Positions 44,364 to 54,294 of a stretch of 64,000 nt of DNA are shown here, piece after piece (position 1 is the first letter of the stretch; each line of letters starts with the position of its first letter). The position numbers and the translations under genes were made by a program. This DNA is from CAVZQN01 sp963837395 (GTDB lineage Bacteria > Acidobacteriota > HRBIN11 > JAKEFK01). The stretch spans positions 186,001-250,000 of the forward strand of contig CAWINI010000001.1 of assembly GCA_963837395.1 (NCBI GenBank). The letters are read 5' to 3'. The notes under the pieces were generated by a model that was not told the origin of the DNA, did not search any database, and saw nothing but the letters and a program-made list of their open reading frames with translations.

Positions 44364-46598
44364 TTACTGCACCGGTGAAATCTTGACAATGAAAGCATCA
44401 TACAACGGACCATTTTTTTTCGTTTGAAATGCTCCGGGTGTATTCACAAAATTTGTGGATGAAGTATAGCCGGTGACATAAATATTGCCTTGCGGATCGA
44501 CAGCCACTCCTTGCCCGACATCTTCTTTGCCGCCTCCTATATATGAAGCAAAAACAACCTGCGATCCGGCAGGACCAGTTGTAACAATAAACGCATCTGA
44601 TGTGCCACCTCTATAGGAAGACTGAATTGGATTCACTGTTCGGAATCCTCTGGATTCAACTCCTCCGACAACATAAACACGACCTTGTGAATCGATCGCC
44701 TGATCATTCAAAAATATTTGCTGAAATTCGCCACCGAAATTCGTATCACGTTTGTAGTTTAGATCGGGATCAAGAGCAATGACGACGCCTACATCGTTGC
44801 ACTCCGGACCATTCTCAGGCGACACGCAACTGTTCAAGCTCAGATATAATTCGCCTGCAGCAGCTTGAGCGGCCTTTCCACCAATCGATGCCGGAGGATT
44901 TGTAATAAAATCGAACCAAATTCGAGCTGATTTTGACTCTCTTAATAACTTTTGTACGACTAGAATTATTGTCTTCAGATCCGTAAGAAGCAAAAATTCC
45001 CAAAACCCAGCAGCTTTTTGAATCGTTCCATTTGCGCCTGAAGAGCCGCGTTTGAAGTGTGCAATGTAATTTCCTGTTTCGCCTTGACTCGGATCTGTAA
45101 TGGCTGCTCCCAAATACAGATCGCCTCTTTCCGGATTGATAGCACAGGTGGTAATCCGTTCCTCTCTTTTGTTTCCAAGATACGTTGAAAAAATTAACTT
45201 CGCTCCGGCAGGATTTAAAACCGTGACAAATCCATCGATTTGACCTCCCCCATAATTGGTCTGTGTAGCTCCGGCAAGTGGAAAATTCGTTGAAGACGTA
45301 GATCCATAAATGTAAGCAGCATTTGCTAGTGCTTTGCCTTTGCCGATTACAATACCTTCAGCGTTATCGAGGTCACTTCCACCAAGATATGTGGAATAAA
45401 CAAGACTATTTCCAGCGGGACTTAACTTTGCAACAAAACTTTCACCACCCCCGCGATTCGAATTTTGCATCGGATTTTTCAAAGGGAAGTCAAAGGATCC
45501 GGTAACTCCAGTAACAAAAGCCGATTTTGCAGGATTCAACGCAATACCTGAAGCACCATCACCAAGCGATCCACCTAGATACGTTGAATAAACGATGGAA
45601 GAACCATCCGGACTGAGTTTTGTAACAAATGCATCCGTGCTGCCTGCGTATCTTCCTTGAATTGGAGTCTTGAGCGGAAAATTAACGGAAAAAGTTTGAC
45701 CTGTGATGTAAGCCGAACCAGCGGAGTCCACTGCAATTCTTTTTGCGATATCACCACCAAAAGTTCCGCCGCCGCCATCATTGCCGCCAGTTCCACCTAG
45801 ATATGTTGCATAAACCAGCTGAGGATCGATCACCAGTGGAAGTTTTGTATCATAAGAAGAAAGATCAAATGCGATCTGCCGGTTCTGTTTCAAAACAAAT
45901 GCACCGGCAATGGTTTGTCTAACGCCATTTACTTCCTGATAAATCCTGGGTGCTGGAAATCGGATTTCTTCATCCGGGATACTTACGATTAGATCTCCGG
46001 ATGGATCCAATTTCATTTGATCCGCGCCTTCAATCGACATCGCAATTTGTTTTGGATCAGCGCCAGGCTTTACGATGAAGTCATACTCAAGAACACCTTG
46101 AACGCTGTAATAAACCATATCGATTCCGCGATAAACATCTACGGACTTCACACGCGAATATGTTGGAATATTTGTATGCCATTGTTTAGGATTGTTTCCG
46201 ATAAAATAATTTGCTTTGCCCGGAAGCGGATCGACTCCGATGACTTTCGAATTGAAAGCCGATTCCAATTTCATCCGCAAAATATGTTGTTTTCCGGAAG
46301 CATCAAATGCGATGATTGCTTCTTCGCTTTTCAGCAGTAAGTTGTAGCCTTTACCTCTTGCGATGAATTTTACAGAGTCATCTGCCTGCCCGCGATTCGG
46401 TTCGAATGTGAGTGGAAGAGTCTTAAACGATTCGTCAATCTTGTTTTCTGGATTGATTGGAGGCGAGAAGACTTGTGGTTTTTCCACCGGGCTAAACGAA
46501 GTTGTGTGGATATTTGTAATTGCCTGATCTGGAAATGCCAAAGAAGTTTGAAGTAACAGAAGCAGGATTGCAACAAAAGATTTGAACTGACGATTCAT
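44364..46598 (-). CDS. Secreted SBBP-repeat beta-propeller protein
   Basis: 744 residues. Signal peptide at ~1-23 (SFVAILLLLLQTSLAFPD). Residues ~55-250 form the DUF7948-type N-terminal domain (LTFEPNRGQADDSVKFIARGKGY, YRGIDMVYYS). From ~260 on, SBBP repeats (LVYATYLGG, IAVDSAGSAYITGQT, DAFVTKLSPDG) recur about seven times. These proteins are typical of Acidobacteriota and some Myxococcota, are exported, and may bind surfaces or sugars. A stretch near residues 540-570 departs from the repeat pattern, so small compensating frameshifts may be present there. Confidence 0.9.
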   Translation of the reverse strand: MNRQFKSFVAILLLLLQTSLAFPDQAITNIHTTSFSPVEKPQVFSPPINPENKIDESFKTLPLTFEPNRGQADDSVKFIARGKGYNLLLKSEEAIIAFDASGKQHILRMKLESAFNSKVIGVDPLPGKANYFIGNNPKQWHTNIPTYSRVKSVDVYRGIDMVYYSVQGVLEYDFIVKPGADPKQIAMSIEGADQMKLDPSGDLIVSIPDEEIRFPAPRIYQEVNGVRQTIAGAFVLKQNRQIAFDLSSYDTKLPLVIDPQLVYATYLGGTGGNDGGGGTFGGDIAKRIAVDSAGSAYITGQTFSVNFPLKTPIQGRYAGSTDAFVTKLSPDGSSIVYSTYLGGSLGDGASGIALNPAKSAFVTGVTGSFDFPLKNPMQNSNRGGGESFVAKLSPAGNSLVYSTYLGGSDLDNAEGIVIGKGKALANAAYIYGSTSSTNFPLAGATQTNYGGGQIDGFVTVLNPAGAKLIFSTYLGNKREERITTCAINPERGDLYLGAAITDPSQGETGNYIAHFKRGSSGANGTIQKAAGFWEFLLLTDLKTIILVVQKLLRESKSARIWFDFITNPPASIGGKAAQAAAGELYLSLNSCVSPENGPECNDVGVVIALDPDLNYKRDTNFGGEFQQIFLNDQAIDSQGRVYVVGGVESRGFRTVNPIQSSYRGGTSDAFIVTTGPAGSQVVFASYIGGGKEDVGQGVAVDPQGNIYVTGYTSSTNFVNTPGAFQTKKNGPLYDAFIVKISPVQ

Positions 46599-47239
46599 CT
46601 CCCCTCCTCAAGAAATAATGTGGTGGGTAAATTCTACCAGAGAAAAATGGGCGGCTGAAGCTTTCTGAGTATTACGTTAGCTCTCTTCATCAGAACTGCT
46701 TTGATTGCCTACATGTTCTACAGGGACAAGAGATAATCCGGATTCCCACAAACCGAATTGGACCTCGAGCCGTTGTTTTGCAGTTGCTCCCGCGGAAATA
46801 AGTTCCCATCATAAAACAATTCGGAAGTGTAATTCCCAAATCGGAAGTGCAAGGCCCCCCAAAAAAAGTCAATCGCTGTTCATGCGAATTGGATAATGTG
46901 AGGTCTGTGATTTGATGCGAGCATCAACAAAGTTTCGCATAAGGGGCAACTGCGTTGCGATTTGTGGAGAGTGGTGAACTTATTTATCTTCGACCGTTTC
47001 CAAATGGCGGCAGAGTGCATTCGCTAACTTCATTTGCCGCTGTGTTGCACTCTGGTTCAAACAAGGGTGGATTTGCCACCACGATGCTAACCTAGTTTAC
47101 TCAGGGTTAAATTCCCGTTCATATTTGTATTTCGCCTTGCAATGTCATTAGCAACAAATGAGATGTAGCGCCGACAATCCCATGTTGGCAAAAAATCAGG
47201 AGCACGGTGCCAGCTCAACCCAGGTTACGGAGGTGCTAC
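46599..47239. other. Intergenic region with two nuclease-helicase fragments
   Basis: About 640 bp. Two minus-strand pieces of the RecB-like nuclease-helicase are present (46675-46860 and 46975-47100), with stop codons and deletions. No intact gene. The remainder leads to the papain-like gene. Confidence 0.6.
46675..47100 (-). pseudogene. Decayed nuclease-helicase remnants
   Basis: 46675-46860 aligns with 49165-49345 (GAACTGCTTTGATTGCCT, ATAAAA-AATTCGGAAGTG). 46975-47100 aligns with 48738-48865 (GTGCATTCGCTAA-TTCATTTG, GGTTCAAACAAG-GTGGATTTGC). The order of the two pieces relative to the intact gene is reversed, pointing to rearrangement. Confidence 0.75.
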
Positions 47240-48712
47240 GTGCCAGGAACCATAACGAAAAGCGGGACTACTTTGTCTGCCCCAGCAACACAGCAGACAG
47301 AAACAACATCCGCCACAAAATCGAAGACATCAAAAACAGAAGATGGCGCTCCACCTCAAACTGAGCAATCGGAGCGGCATTCAAAATCTTCCCTTCAAAT
47401 TGCGAATAGCAAGAAATTGGAAATGGGTATTGATTCGGTTCTGAATGGCGCAGTACAGCTTGGAAAGAATGCGATGAGCGCATTCGAAAAAGCCAGGGAG
47501 AAGAACGATAAAATTCAGTTTATCCAAAAGGAAGCGAACACATCAGGCCTCGAACAATCCGAAGTTGACAAACTCGGCAACCACTTGCGTGCGATGGATG
47601 AAAAGTCAATGGATGCTGAAGTGAAGTTTCTGCGGAAGGATGTTTTCCGTTCGCCGAATGCCGATCGTGCATTACGAACTTACAACGAACTGAAAGAGTT
47701 GCAAGTTGGAAATCAAGACCGATTGCAAGATAAACACATCCGGACTTTAACGCGAGGCGTAGCTGAACCGCGCAGTAATCGTCAGTCATTTGCTAAGGAA
47801 GGAGTATTGGGTCAGGAAGGTGCGACTCGTGCTGCAAAAGCATTAATCGAAATGCCGCAAAAGGATTATGACTCTGTGAACAGCGCTCTGGATGATGCGA
47901 ATCATGGTAAGGGAGAGCGAGGAGTTGGAAGCGCGCAGATGGAACGAGCGTTGATATTAAAAGCAGCCGGAGCGCGAGCAGGAGCATACACTGATCCGTG
48001 GATTGGCGATCTAGTGAGAACGCAAACTGGACGGCTCACGTCTAGCACCAAAGAAATTTTAGAGTTTGCGTCTGAGATTCGCGGTGAAAAACGATTGACC
48101 CTTTCACAGCAATCTACTTCGATCGATCCCTACTCCGGTGATGAAGCGCTTCAACAACGTTGGAGTCACTCCTGTGGCGCCACTTCAGCACAAGGAATCA
48201 AAGCGGAAGCCGATCCCATTTACGCGCGCAAACTTCACCAGGAATTCATCCACGACTCGGATACGACCGGTGACATTGCGAAAGAACAATCATCATTGCT
48301 GGAAGCATTCGGTGGAACAGCGGTTGAACGCGGTTCATCCGGAGGATCCAACATGACCAATGTTCCTGGAGCGCTAAATCAGTTCGTATCCAGAACTACA
48401 GGCGAAGCATACGAGCGATTTCCTGTAAGTCAGAGAGGTTTTGATAACGATACCGATCGGAAAAACACAATTAATACGATGGCTGAAAGGCTGAAAGCAG
48501 GTGAAGATATGGCAATCCGGGTGAAGTGGGACGATGGCGGTGCGCATATTCTGTATGTTACTGATGTTCGCGGATCAGACAACAATCAGGAGTTCCTGAT
48601 TACGGATCCCGGACAGGGTGAAACCGTCTGGATGACCAAAGAACAGCTTGCATCGGAGGGCACGACTTATCCTGGTGGAAGCACCGGAAAATTTTCCAAT
48701 GTTTACTGGTAA
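47240..48712 (+). CDS. Papain-like cysteine peptidase-type protein, copy 2
   Basis: 490 residues from GTG 47240, which has GGAGG at the right spacing; the frame is open earlier. It is a paralog of 25642-27066. The Ser/Thr/Lys-rich head is disordered, the helical middle shares RTYNELKELQ and RTLTRGVAEPRSN, and the catalytic-type domain has SHSCGATSAQGIKAEADPIYARKLHQE with Cys, then GGAHILYVTDVRG with His and FLITDPGQGE with Asp. Conservation is greatest around these three positions, which supports a working enzyme. No signal peptide and no adjacent partner gene. Confidence 0.68.
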   Translation: MPGTITKSGTTLSAPATQQTETTSATKSKTSKTEDGAPPQTEQSERHSKSSLQIANSKKLEMGIDSVLNGAVQLGKNAMSAFEKAREKNDKIQFIQKEANTSGLEQSEVDKLGNHLRAMDEKSMDAEVKFLRKDVFRSPNADRALRTYNELKELQVGNQDRLQDKHIRTLTRGVAEPRSNRQSFAKEGVLGQEGATRAAKALIEMPQKDYDSVNSALDDANHGKGERGVGSAQMERALILKAAGARAGAYTDPWIGDLVRTQTGRLTSSTKEILEFASEIRGEKRLTLSQQSTSIDPYSGDEALQQRWSHSCGATSAQGIKAEADPIYARKLHQEFIHDSDTTGDIAKEQSSLLEAFGGTAVERGSSGGSNMTNVPGALNQFVSRTTGEAYERFPVSQRGFDNDTDRKNTINTMAERLKAGEDMAIRVKWDDGGAHILYVTDVRGSDNNQEFLITDPGQGETVWMTKEQLASEGTTYPGGSTGKFSNVYW

Positions 48713-48733
48713 CCCTTAGTCAAGAGGCGATTC

Positions 48734-51700
48734 TTATTTAGAGGAGTGAATTATCTTAGCCATTTCGCGATACCGGCAAAGTGCATTCGCTAATTTCATT
48801 TGATGCGGAGTTTTACATTCGGGTTCAAACAAGCGTGGATTTGCAACGAGAATGCAAACACCTTTGGCGCGGGAGGTTGCAACGTTGAAACGATTGAGGC
48901 TGTACAGAAATTCCATTCCGCGGGGAGCATCTTCCGGCGAGGAAGTGGTCATCGAATAAATCACGACCGGAGCTTCCTGTCCTTGAAACTTATCAACCGT
49001 GCCGATGCGGCCATCTGGAATTTTTCCTGCTAACTGATAGACTTGCGCATTGTAAGGCGCAACAATCAAAATGTCATCCATATATATAGGAAGCGATATT
49101 CCTTCCTTATCGACCCAGGATACTCCCGGCGTTGTAAGCTCACGAACAATCGCTTCAATAGCGTCGGCTTCTTCATCGGAACTGCTTTGATTGCCTTCAT
49201 GCTCCACGGGAACGAAAAATAATCCTGATCCTGCAAACCGAGTTGGGCCTTCGACGCGTTGCTGAGCAAGCTCATCGCGTGGACTCAACTTGCGATCATA
49301 AAATAATTCGGAAGTGAATTCGCAAATCGAAGGTGCAAGACGCCAGGTATGATCCAGGAAAAGTCCGCGATCAGGAGGCATCGTCTCCGCATCATCTAGA
49401 ATGTGCTGCAATGCTGACACCGCAACGCCCGGTGGATGTGTACCTTGCAATGGCTGGTCAAGCTGTCGCGGATCGCCAAGTAGAACCACACTTTTGGCAG
49501 CTTGCGAAACGGCAAGCACATCCGCTAACGACATCTGTCCTGCTTCATCCACAAACAACACATCCACCGACTCCGCATATTCCTGGCGCGACCAAAGCCA
49601 TGCAGTGCCTGCAGCAACCTGCACTTCATTATCGTTCAATGCCGCTAATGGATCGTCATTGGAACCGCACAAAGTAATCTCAGCGACTTCTTCAAATGAA
49701 TCATCAGTTTTTTGAATGCAACGGATCTGCAGATTTTGTTTCCTTGCTGCTTTGAACGTTTCATCCAACAACTTTCGAATGACTTTATGACTCATCGCAG
49801 TAATTCCAACTTTCTTGTGAGCCTTCACCAGTTCGCAAATCATCTGCGCACCGGTTGAGGTCTTTCCTGCTCCAGGCGGACCCTGAATCGGCAGCACGGT
49901 GTGATCTAGTTGCAAAACCAATCGCATCGCTTCGTCAGTAGCATCAGCAGTTGTACGATCGAATCTGCGTTTCCGCAGCAATAGATCACGCGCAGCGCGA
50001 TACGGACCCTCCGCATCGATTCCATAATCTGCGATACATGTGCCTAATCGAATCAGCGACTCTGCTTGCTTATCTGAATCAATGTGAGTAAACGAAAATG
50101 CCGAAGACGGATGACTATCCGCCATTTTCATGCTCTTTTTAATATCGATGGTGAGACACTCGCGATTGATTGCATGAACTTTACCCAGCGGATTTGCGGA
50201 AGTTACCAGCCGATCACCTTCACGGATGTCTGTTTCTTGAAACGGAAAGCGATAACGATCAATCGGACATCGTCCTGATTCAACACCCTCCACAAATTCA
50301 AGCCCTGAGATTGCGCAACGTTCATCCAGCAATTCTTCATCGGACAATTCCTTCAGCCGAAAATATTCCCACCATGTTGCTTTGTCTTCGCGCCGATGCC
50401 ATTCCAGCATGTAGGCCATTAAATATTTCGCATATTGCTCCGCGGTGTGTTCTGCCCGATCCGCAGGAATGCAGCTAAGTAATCGCTCCATCAACGGAAG
50501 CACACGTTTGCGACGCTCATCAACAGCTTCACTCGGCTCCGGCGACTGCGCGGTTGGTCGAAGAATTTCTTTGCCGCTTTCAATCTGCTTGCCCCTGATT
50601 TCTTCCAACCAATCCCGGAGTTTTAACGTGGACACGCAATCCTCAAAGTTGTAATTCTGAATCGTGTCCTTTGTATCTTGCGCAACATCCCCAGCATCGT
50701 TTAGTTCCAGAGCACATTCTAATTCTCTGAGGCATTTGCTAGCATCACGCAGATCGGTGTTGCGTTTAAAGCCGAAAAAAATTTCAAGGTCCTTTAATGA
50801 GTATCGTTCGACACTGGCGCGAAGAGTTTGTTTCAGAACCGAATGTAAATCGATAAACAATCCGGCACGCAGCATTTGATCCAATTCGTCTTCCCTGCTG
50901 GCATAACGTCCTGCAAGACGCTTGAGTGCGGTTGGTTCATAATGCGTGAAATGATAAAGATGCAATCCAGGAAAACTTTTCCAGCGTTCCATCACCAGAT
51001 CGATGAAACGTTCGAAGAGTTGTCGTTCATCGTTGCGAGTCAAGCCCCACAAAGCGGTGTACTTTTCCTGATCCAGATATCCCAGCAGATATTCCATCCC
51101 GCTATCTTCAACAAATGGATCCGATTCAAAATCAAAAAAGATATCTCCTGGAGATGGTTCAGGCAGACGCGCAAGACCACGCTCCGGTTCTAAATCGAGC
51201 AAATCATAAACAGGTTTGTCATTTGTGCGGCGGTCAAGCTGCAATCGCGCTTGATGATTGATTTTTTCGTACGACTCAATCGAACCGCGTTCCGGAGGTT
51301 TCGTGATGGAAGTTATTGCCAGATCCGCGAGTGTATTCACATTGAGTTTTCGCAGTTCGCGCATTTGCAGTTTTGAGATGCCCGCAACAAACGAAAGATG
51401 ATCATCTTTTCTGCGTTGAGCATCGCAACGAGGCCACCAGAAACAAATATCGCAGTGATCTACCGGTTCAGGATACGTTTCAGGCATTGTGTTGATTGCG
51501 TCTTGCAGTCGCGATTTAACAAAATGATGATAGGCAAGATAATCATGCGTTCGATAGGAATTTGTAGCGTCCGCCTGTGGCGGACTCCTAAAAAATTCCG
51601 GTGTGACGATGTGCATGTGTTCCGGCAAACGACCCTGCAGCTTTGCCAGCATTTCCGAATACAAACAGAGCTGAAGGATGGTCCCGCCTTTTGTTTCGCG

Positions 51701-52087
51701 GGCGAGTTTTGTATCCACAACTTCATACGACCAATCGCCAAGATCGCTTGGCTCTTTTACTTTCAGCAACACATCTGCATAACCATGCCATGGACCATCA
51801 ATCAAATACGCTTGCGAAATAACATCCGCTCCACTCCTCATTGCATCAATCGTTTGATTCACATCTCCATGAACGACGTTTAAACCGGATGCTGCAAGGT
51901 GTGACAGATATTGTTGCTCATGACGTTTGCCTCGCTCGATCAGAGCATCGATCCGCGGATCTTCTCTGAACTCCTGTTTGATTTCGCCGCGCACCACTTG
52001 CAAATCGAGCGTTATGATATGCCTGCACGCCAGGTGATTCGCAAGATCGCTTGCTGAAATTTGCAAAGTTCTCCCGAGTAGTTTCAT
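48734..52087 (-). CDS. TM0106-family RecB-like nuclease fused to UPF1/DNA2-type helicase
   Basis: 1117 residues. The N-terminus LQISASDLANHLACRHIITLDL, the mid-segment VVDTKLARETKGGTILQLCLYSEML and CDICFWWPRCDAQRRKDDHLS follow the RecB-like nuclease family pattern. An RNase H-like segment follows (PSPGDIFFDFESDPF). The C-terminal half is an SF1 helicase: Walker A IQGPPGAGKTS, DEAG box VDVLFVDEAGQMS, LLGDPRQLDQP, TVDKFQGQEAPVVIYSM and NVATSRAK. It probably processes DNA ends or foreign DNA. The gene is intact and is the source of several fragments in 43-47 kb. Confidence 0.92.
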   Translation of the reverse strand: MKLLGRTLQISASDLANHLACRHIITLDLQVVRGEIKQEFREDPRIDALIERGKRHEQQYLSHLAASGLNVVHGDVNQTIDAMRSGADVISQAYLIDGPWHGYADVLLKVKEPSDLGDWSYEVVDTKLARETKGGTILQLCLYSEMLAKLQGRLPEHMHIVTPEFFRSPPQADATNSYRTHDYLAYHHFVKSRLQDAINTMPETYPEPVDHCDICFWWPRCDAQRRKDDHLSFVAGISKLQMRELRKLNVNTLADLAITSITKPPERGSIESYEKINHQARLQLDRRTNDKPVYDLLDLEPERGLARLPEPSPGDIFFDFESDPFVEDSGMEYLLGYLDQEKYTALWGLTRNDERQLFERFIDLVMERWKSFPGLHLYHFTHYEPTALKRLAGRYASREDELDQMLRAGLFIDLHSVLKQTLRASVERYSLKDLEIFFGFKRNTDLRDASKCLRELECALELNDAGDVAQDTKDTIQNYNFEDCVSTLKLRDWLEEIRGKQIESGKEILRPTAQSPEPSEAVDERRKRVLPLMERLLSCIPADRAEHTAEQYAKYLMAYMLEWHRREDKATWWEYFRLKELSDEELLDERCAISGLEFVEGVESGRCPIDRYRFPFQETDIREGDRLVTSANPLGKVHAINRECLTIDIKKSMKMADSHPSSAFSFTHIDSDKQAESLIRLGTCIADYGIDAEGPYRAARDLLLRKRRFDRTTADATDEAMRLVLQLDHTVLPIQGPPGAGKTSTGAQMICELVKAHKKVGITAMSHKVIRKLLDETFKAARKQNLQIRCIQKTDDSFEEVAEITLCGSNDDPLAALNDNEVQVAAGTAWLWSRQEYAESVDVLFVDEAGQMSLADVLAVSQAAKSVVLLGDPRQLDQPLQGTHPPGVAVSALQHILDDAETMPPDRGLFLDHTWRLAPSICEFTSELFYDRKLSPRDELAQQRVEGPTRFAGSGLFFVPVEHEGNQSSSDEEADAIEAIVRELTTPGVSWVDKEGISLPIYMDDILIVAPYNAQVYQLAGKIPDGRIGTVDKFQGQEAPVVIYSMTTSSPEDAPRGMEFLYSLNRFNVATSRAKGVCILVANPRLFEPECKTPHQMKLANALCRYREMAKIIHSSK

Positions 52088-52121
52088 GACACGGTGAATG
52101 TTTGTTGTTCGTTAATAAATA

Positions 52122-52194
52122 CGTATTTCAACACGAACTTTTGTGAGGGCAGCCCCGCTCTCTCATCCCTCCTCATAGAACATTATACCTCTCT
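52122..52194. repeat. 73-bp direct repeat, left copy
   Basis: Matches 52895-52967 with only a few differences (starts CGTATTTCAACACGAACTTT, includes GAGGGCAGCCCCGCTCTCT). The two copies bracket the DUF4258 gene pair and an arsC remnant. Confidence 0.85.
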
Positions 52195-52289
52195 AAACCA
52201 ACTACTTCATTCGTAAGTAAAATGAAGACGCGATCTTATGATAAAAATCAAATCTTCTCATATCCATTCAACATGCTAGACTTGAAAAT

Positions 52290-52574
52290 GTGAAACTGCG
52301 GTTTTACATTGATCCTCAAACCAAATTGCCTCACATTTATAAGCATGGAATTCGAGAAGGCGAAGTTAAGGATGTGCTTGAAAATCCAGGAGAGGACCGG
52401 CCGGGACGCGAGGGTTCACGCGTAGCGTTAGGTCAAGCTGAGTCAGGAAGGTATCTTCGGGTGATATATGTGCCCGATCCAGAACTAGACAGTATTTTTG
52501 TAATTACTGCTTATAAATTGACAGGAAAGCCTCTACTTGCATATCGTAGAAGGAGACGAAAGAAACGAAAATGA
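52290..52574 (+). CDS. DUF4258/BrnT-like toxin-type protein
   Basis: 94 residues. KLRFYIDPQTKLPHIYKHGIREGEVKDVLENPGEDRPGREG and RYLRVIYVPDPELDSIFVITAYKLTGK match the small RelE-like/DUF4258 fold pattern. The C-terminus is a basic run. It overlaps the start of the next gene by 4 bp (ATGA). Homologues are commonly encoded with a small acidic partner, as here. The start is uncertain: GTG/ATG near 52290. Confidence 0.72.
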   Translation: MKLRFYIDPQTKLPHIYKHGIREGEVKDVLENPGEDRPGREGSRVALGQAESGRYLRVIYVPDPELDSIFVITAYKLTGKPLLAYRRRRRKKRK

Positions 52575-52771
52575 AAAAAGCTAATTTTCCTAAAGGTTGG
52601 GATGAAGAGCGTGTTCAACGTTTGATTGCCCATTATGAGCAACAGAGTGAAGATGAAGCTGTAGCTGAGGATGAGGCAGTATACGAAGATGAATCTCAAA
52701 CCACCATGGAAGTTCCAAAGGAATTAGTCCCCGCCGTTCGTGAACTTCTAGCAAAACACACAAAAAAATAA
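52571..52771 (+). CDS. Acidic partner of DUF4258 protein
   Basis: 66 residues, starting inside the toxin-type gene's stop. A short N-terminal helix is followed by a Glu/Asp-rich middle (EDEAVAEDEAVYEDES) and a C-terminal helix. The composition and coupling fit an antitoxin; no DNA-binding motif is seen. Confidence 0.65.
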   Translation: MKKANFPKGWDEERVQRLIAHYEQQSEDEAVAEDEAVYEDESQTTMEVPKELVPAVRELLAKHTKK

Positions 52772-52802
52772 CCTCGCATCAATACTGAACTGCCGCGCAC
52801 AC

Positions 52803-52893
52803 CAGGCGAACAATTTCCATCGACATTCACAGTAAAGAACCATGAATGGGTTATCTGGCTTAGAGAATCTCTCGAATTTTTTCAGTGGGTCTT
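52803..52893. pseudogene. Fused remnant of membrane-protein 3' end and arsC 3' end
   Basis: 52806-52845 matches the end of the 53055 gene (QFPSTFTVKN). 52847-52892 matches the end of the selenoprotein gene on the minus strand (GRPTEKIREIL, then TAA). The arsC copy is cut off where the 73-bp repeat begins. Confidence 0.78.
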
Positions 52894-52894
52894 C

Positions 52895-52967
52895 CGTATT
52901 TCAACACGAACTTTTGTGAGGGCAGCCCCGCTCTCTAATCCCTCCTCATAGAACATTATATCTCTCA
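52895..52967. repeat. 73-bp direct repeat, right copy
   Basis: Right-hand partner of 52122-52194. It truncates the arsC remnant exactly at its left edge, indicating insertion or recombination at this point. Confidence 0.85.
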
Positions 52968-53054
52968 AAAAGAGAGGAGATCAGGCAGCATCACGACATC
53001 ATTCGCAAATTCGCCGATGCTTTTTCGTATATTAGAATGAAATCTGAGTAGTCT

Positions 53055-54281
53055 GTGAAAAAAGCGTATTTAAATCTTTTTATTGTGATACTTTTTTTCG
53101 TTTGTGCATTTGTTATTTTTGATGTGTATTCAACAATTCAGGAAAACAATAGCGCGCAAAATTGGGAAAAAACGTTTGGTGCAATTGAAGATTTACCAAA
53201 TAAGTATCCGTTTCGAAACGATAATGAAGCAGCTGTTCAGCTCAAACTTCTCGCAGTGCGACTTGGAATCGACTTTAACGTGGACGGCGAAGGACGCCGT
53301 TTTACTCCTTTAACTATAGATGCTAACCGACTAAAGAGCCTGGATCGAGATTATTCTTTGTGGAGATCTCGTAAAAAAGAACTGGAGAAAAAAGACGATT
53401 CTGTTGATCTTCCTTTGCCGTTCCATGCCAAATATCTTTCTGATTACCGAAAGCAATTGGAAAACGTTAGAGATTTCATTCTTACAGGACCTCCAATTCT
53501 TTGGCGACAAAATCTCAACTGGACCGAATACAACCACCCTAGTGCTGCATTGCCAAATGTTTATGGAATATGGAACTTGCAGCGGATAATGAGTGCCCGC
53601 ATTTTAGAACTAGCTGCTGCTCGGAATTTTCAGGAAGCAGAGAAATATTTGAAAGCACAATGGAAATTGAATGAATCATTAAGGTCCCGTTGTGATTTGG
53701 ATTCGCAACACGATGCACTCAGTACTGATATTGGAATGATGGATTTAATGCGGAAATTACCTCTCGCGGAAAATTGGATTCCGAGAATAGCTGAACATGA
53801 CTACAAGGAAGCTTACATAAAAGGCTTCACAATAGAAGCGTGGTTATTATGGAGAGCGCGCGATGAGCACAAAATGGAAAACAGTTCAATGTTCGACAAT
53901 ATGTTAAATCCTTACCGTCGTTTGGATGTTTCATCACAGCTTGAAGAAAAACGGAAAGATATTCAGCGGCTTCAATCTTTAGATCCGTGCAGTATAGGGT
54001 ATAAGGAACTAAGAGAGAGTAGTTATTTCTCCGGTGATAAAACTTATGCAGAGGTCACTGAAGTTCAACTGCAGCGCGAACTCACCACCAAAGTCATCAA
54101 AGTTAGACATGGATATTTTCCAAAAGAGGGCAGCGAAAGAAGTGAAGCTTGCAAAGATGGCACCTGGGAATATTGGAGATCACAAGACGGATCTACCACG
54201 ATCAAATACAAAGGGCGAATTGAACTCCCACTTTTATCGCCCAGACAATTTCCATCAACGTTTACAGTAAAGAACCGTTAA
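53055..54281 (+). CDS. Membrane-anchored protein of unknown function, copy B
   Basis: 408 residues from GTG 53055. Paralog of 29887-31155, with the same N-terminal anchor (YLNLFIVILFFVCAFVIFDVYS), central LQRIMSARILELAAARN and C-terminal KDGTWEYWRSQDGSTTIKYK. The 5' flank carries the same CATTCGCAAATT and CGTATATTAGAATG stretches as copy A. Function unknown. The selenoprotein gene converges on it 13 bp downstream, and that junction is duplicated elsewhere (43545-43610 and 52806-52892). Confidence 0.7.
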   Translation: MKKAYLNLFIVILFFVCAFVIFDVYSTIQENNSAQNWEKTFGAIEDLPNKYPFRNDNEAAVQLKLLAVRLGIDFNVDGEGRRFTPLTIDANRLKSLDRDYSLWRSRKKELEKKDDSVDLPLPFHAKYLSDYRKQLENVRDFILTGPPILWRQNLNWTEYNHPSAALPNVYGIWNLQRIMSARILELAAARNFQEAEKYLKAQWKLNESLRSRCDLDSQHDALSTDIGMMDLMRKLPLAENWIPRIAEHDYKEAYIKGFTIEAWLLWRARDEHKMENSSMFDNMLNPYRRLDVSSQLEEKRKDIQRLQSLDPCSIGYKELRESSYFSGDKTYAEVTEVQLQRELTTKVIKVRHGYFPKEGSERSEACKDGTWEYWRSQDGSTTIKYKGRIELPLLSPRQFPSTFTVKNR

Positions 54282-54294
54282 TGGGTAATCTGGT

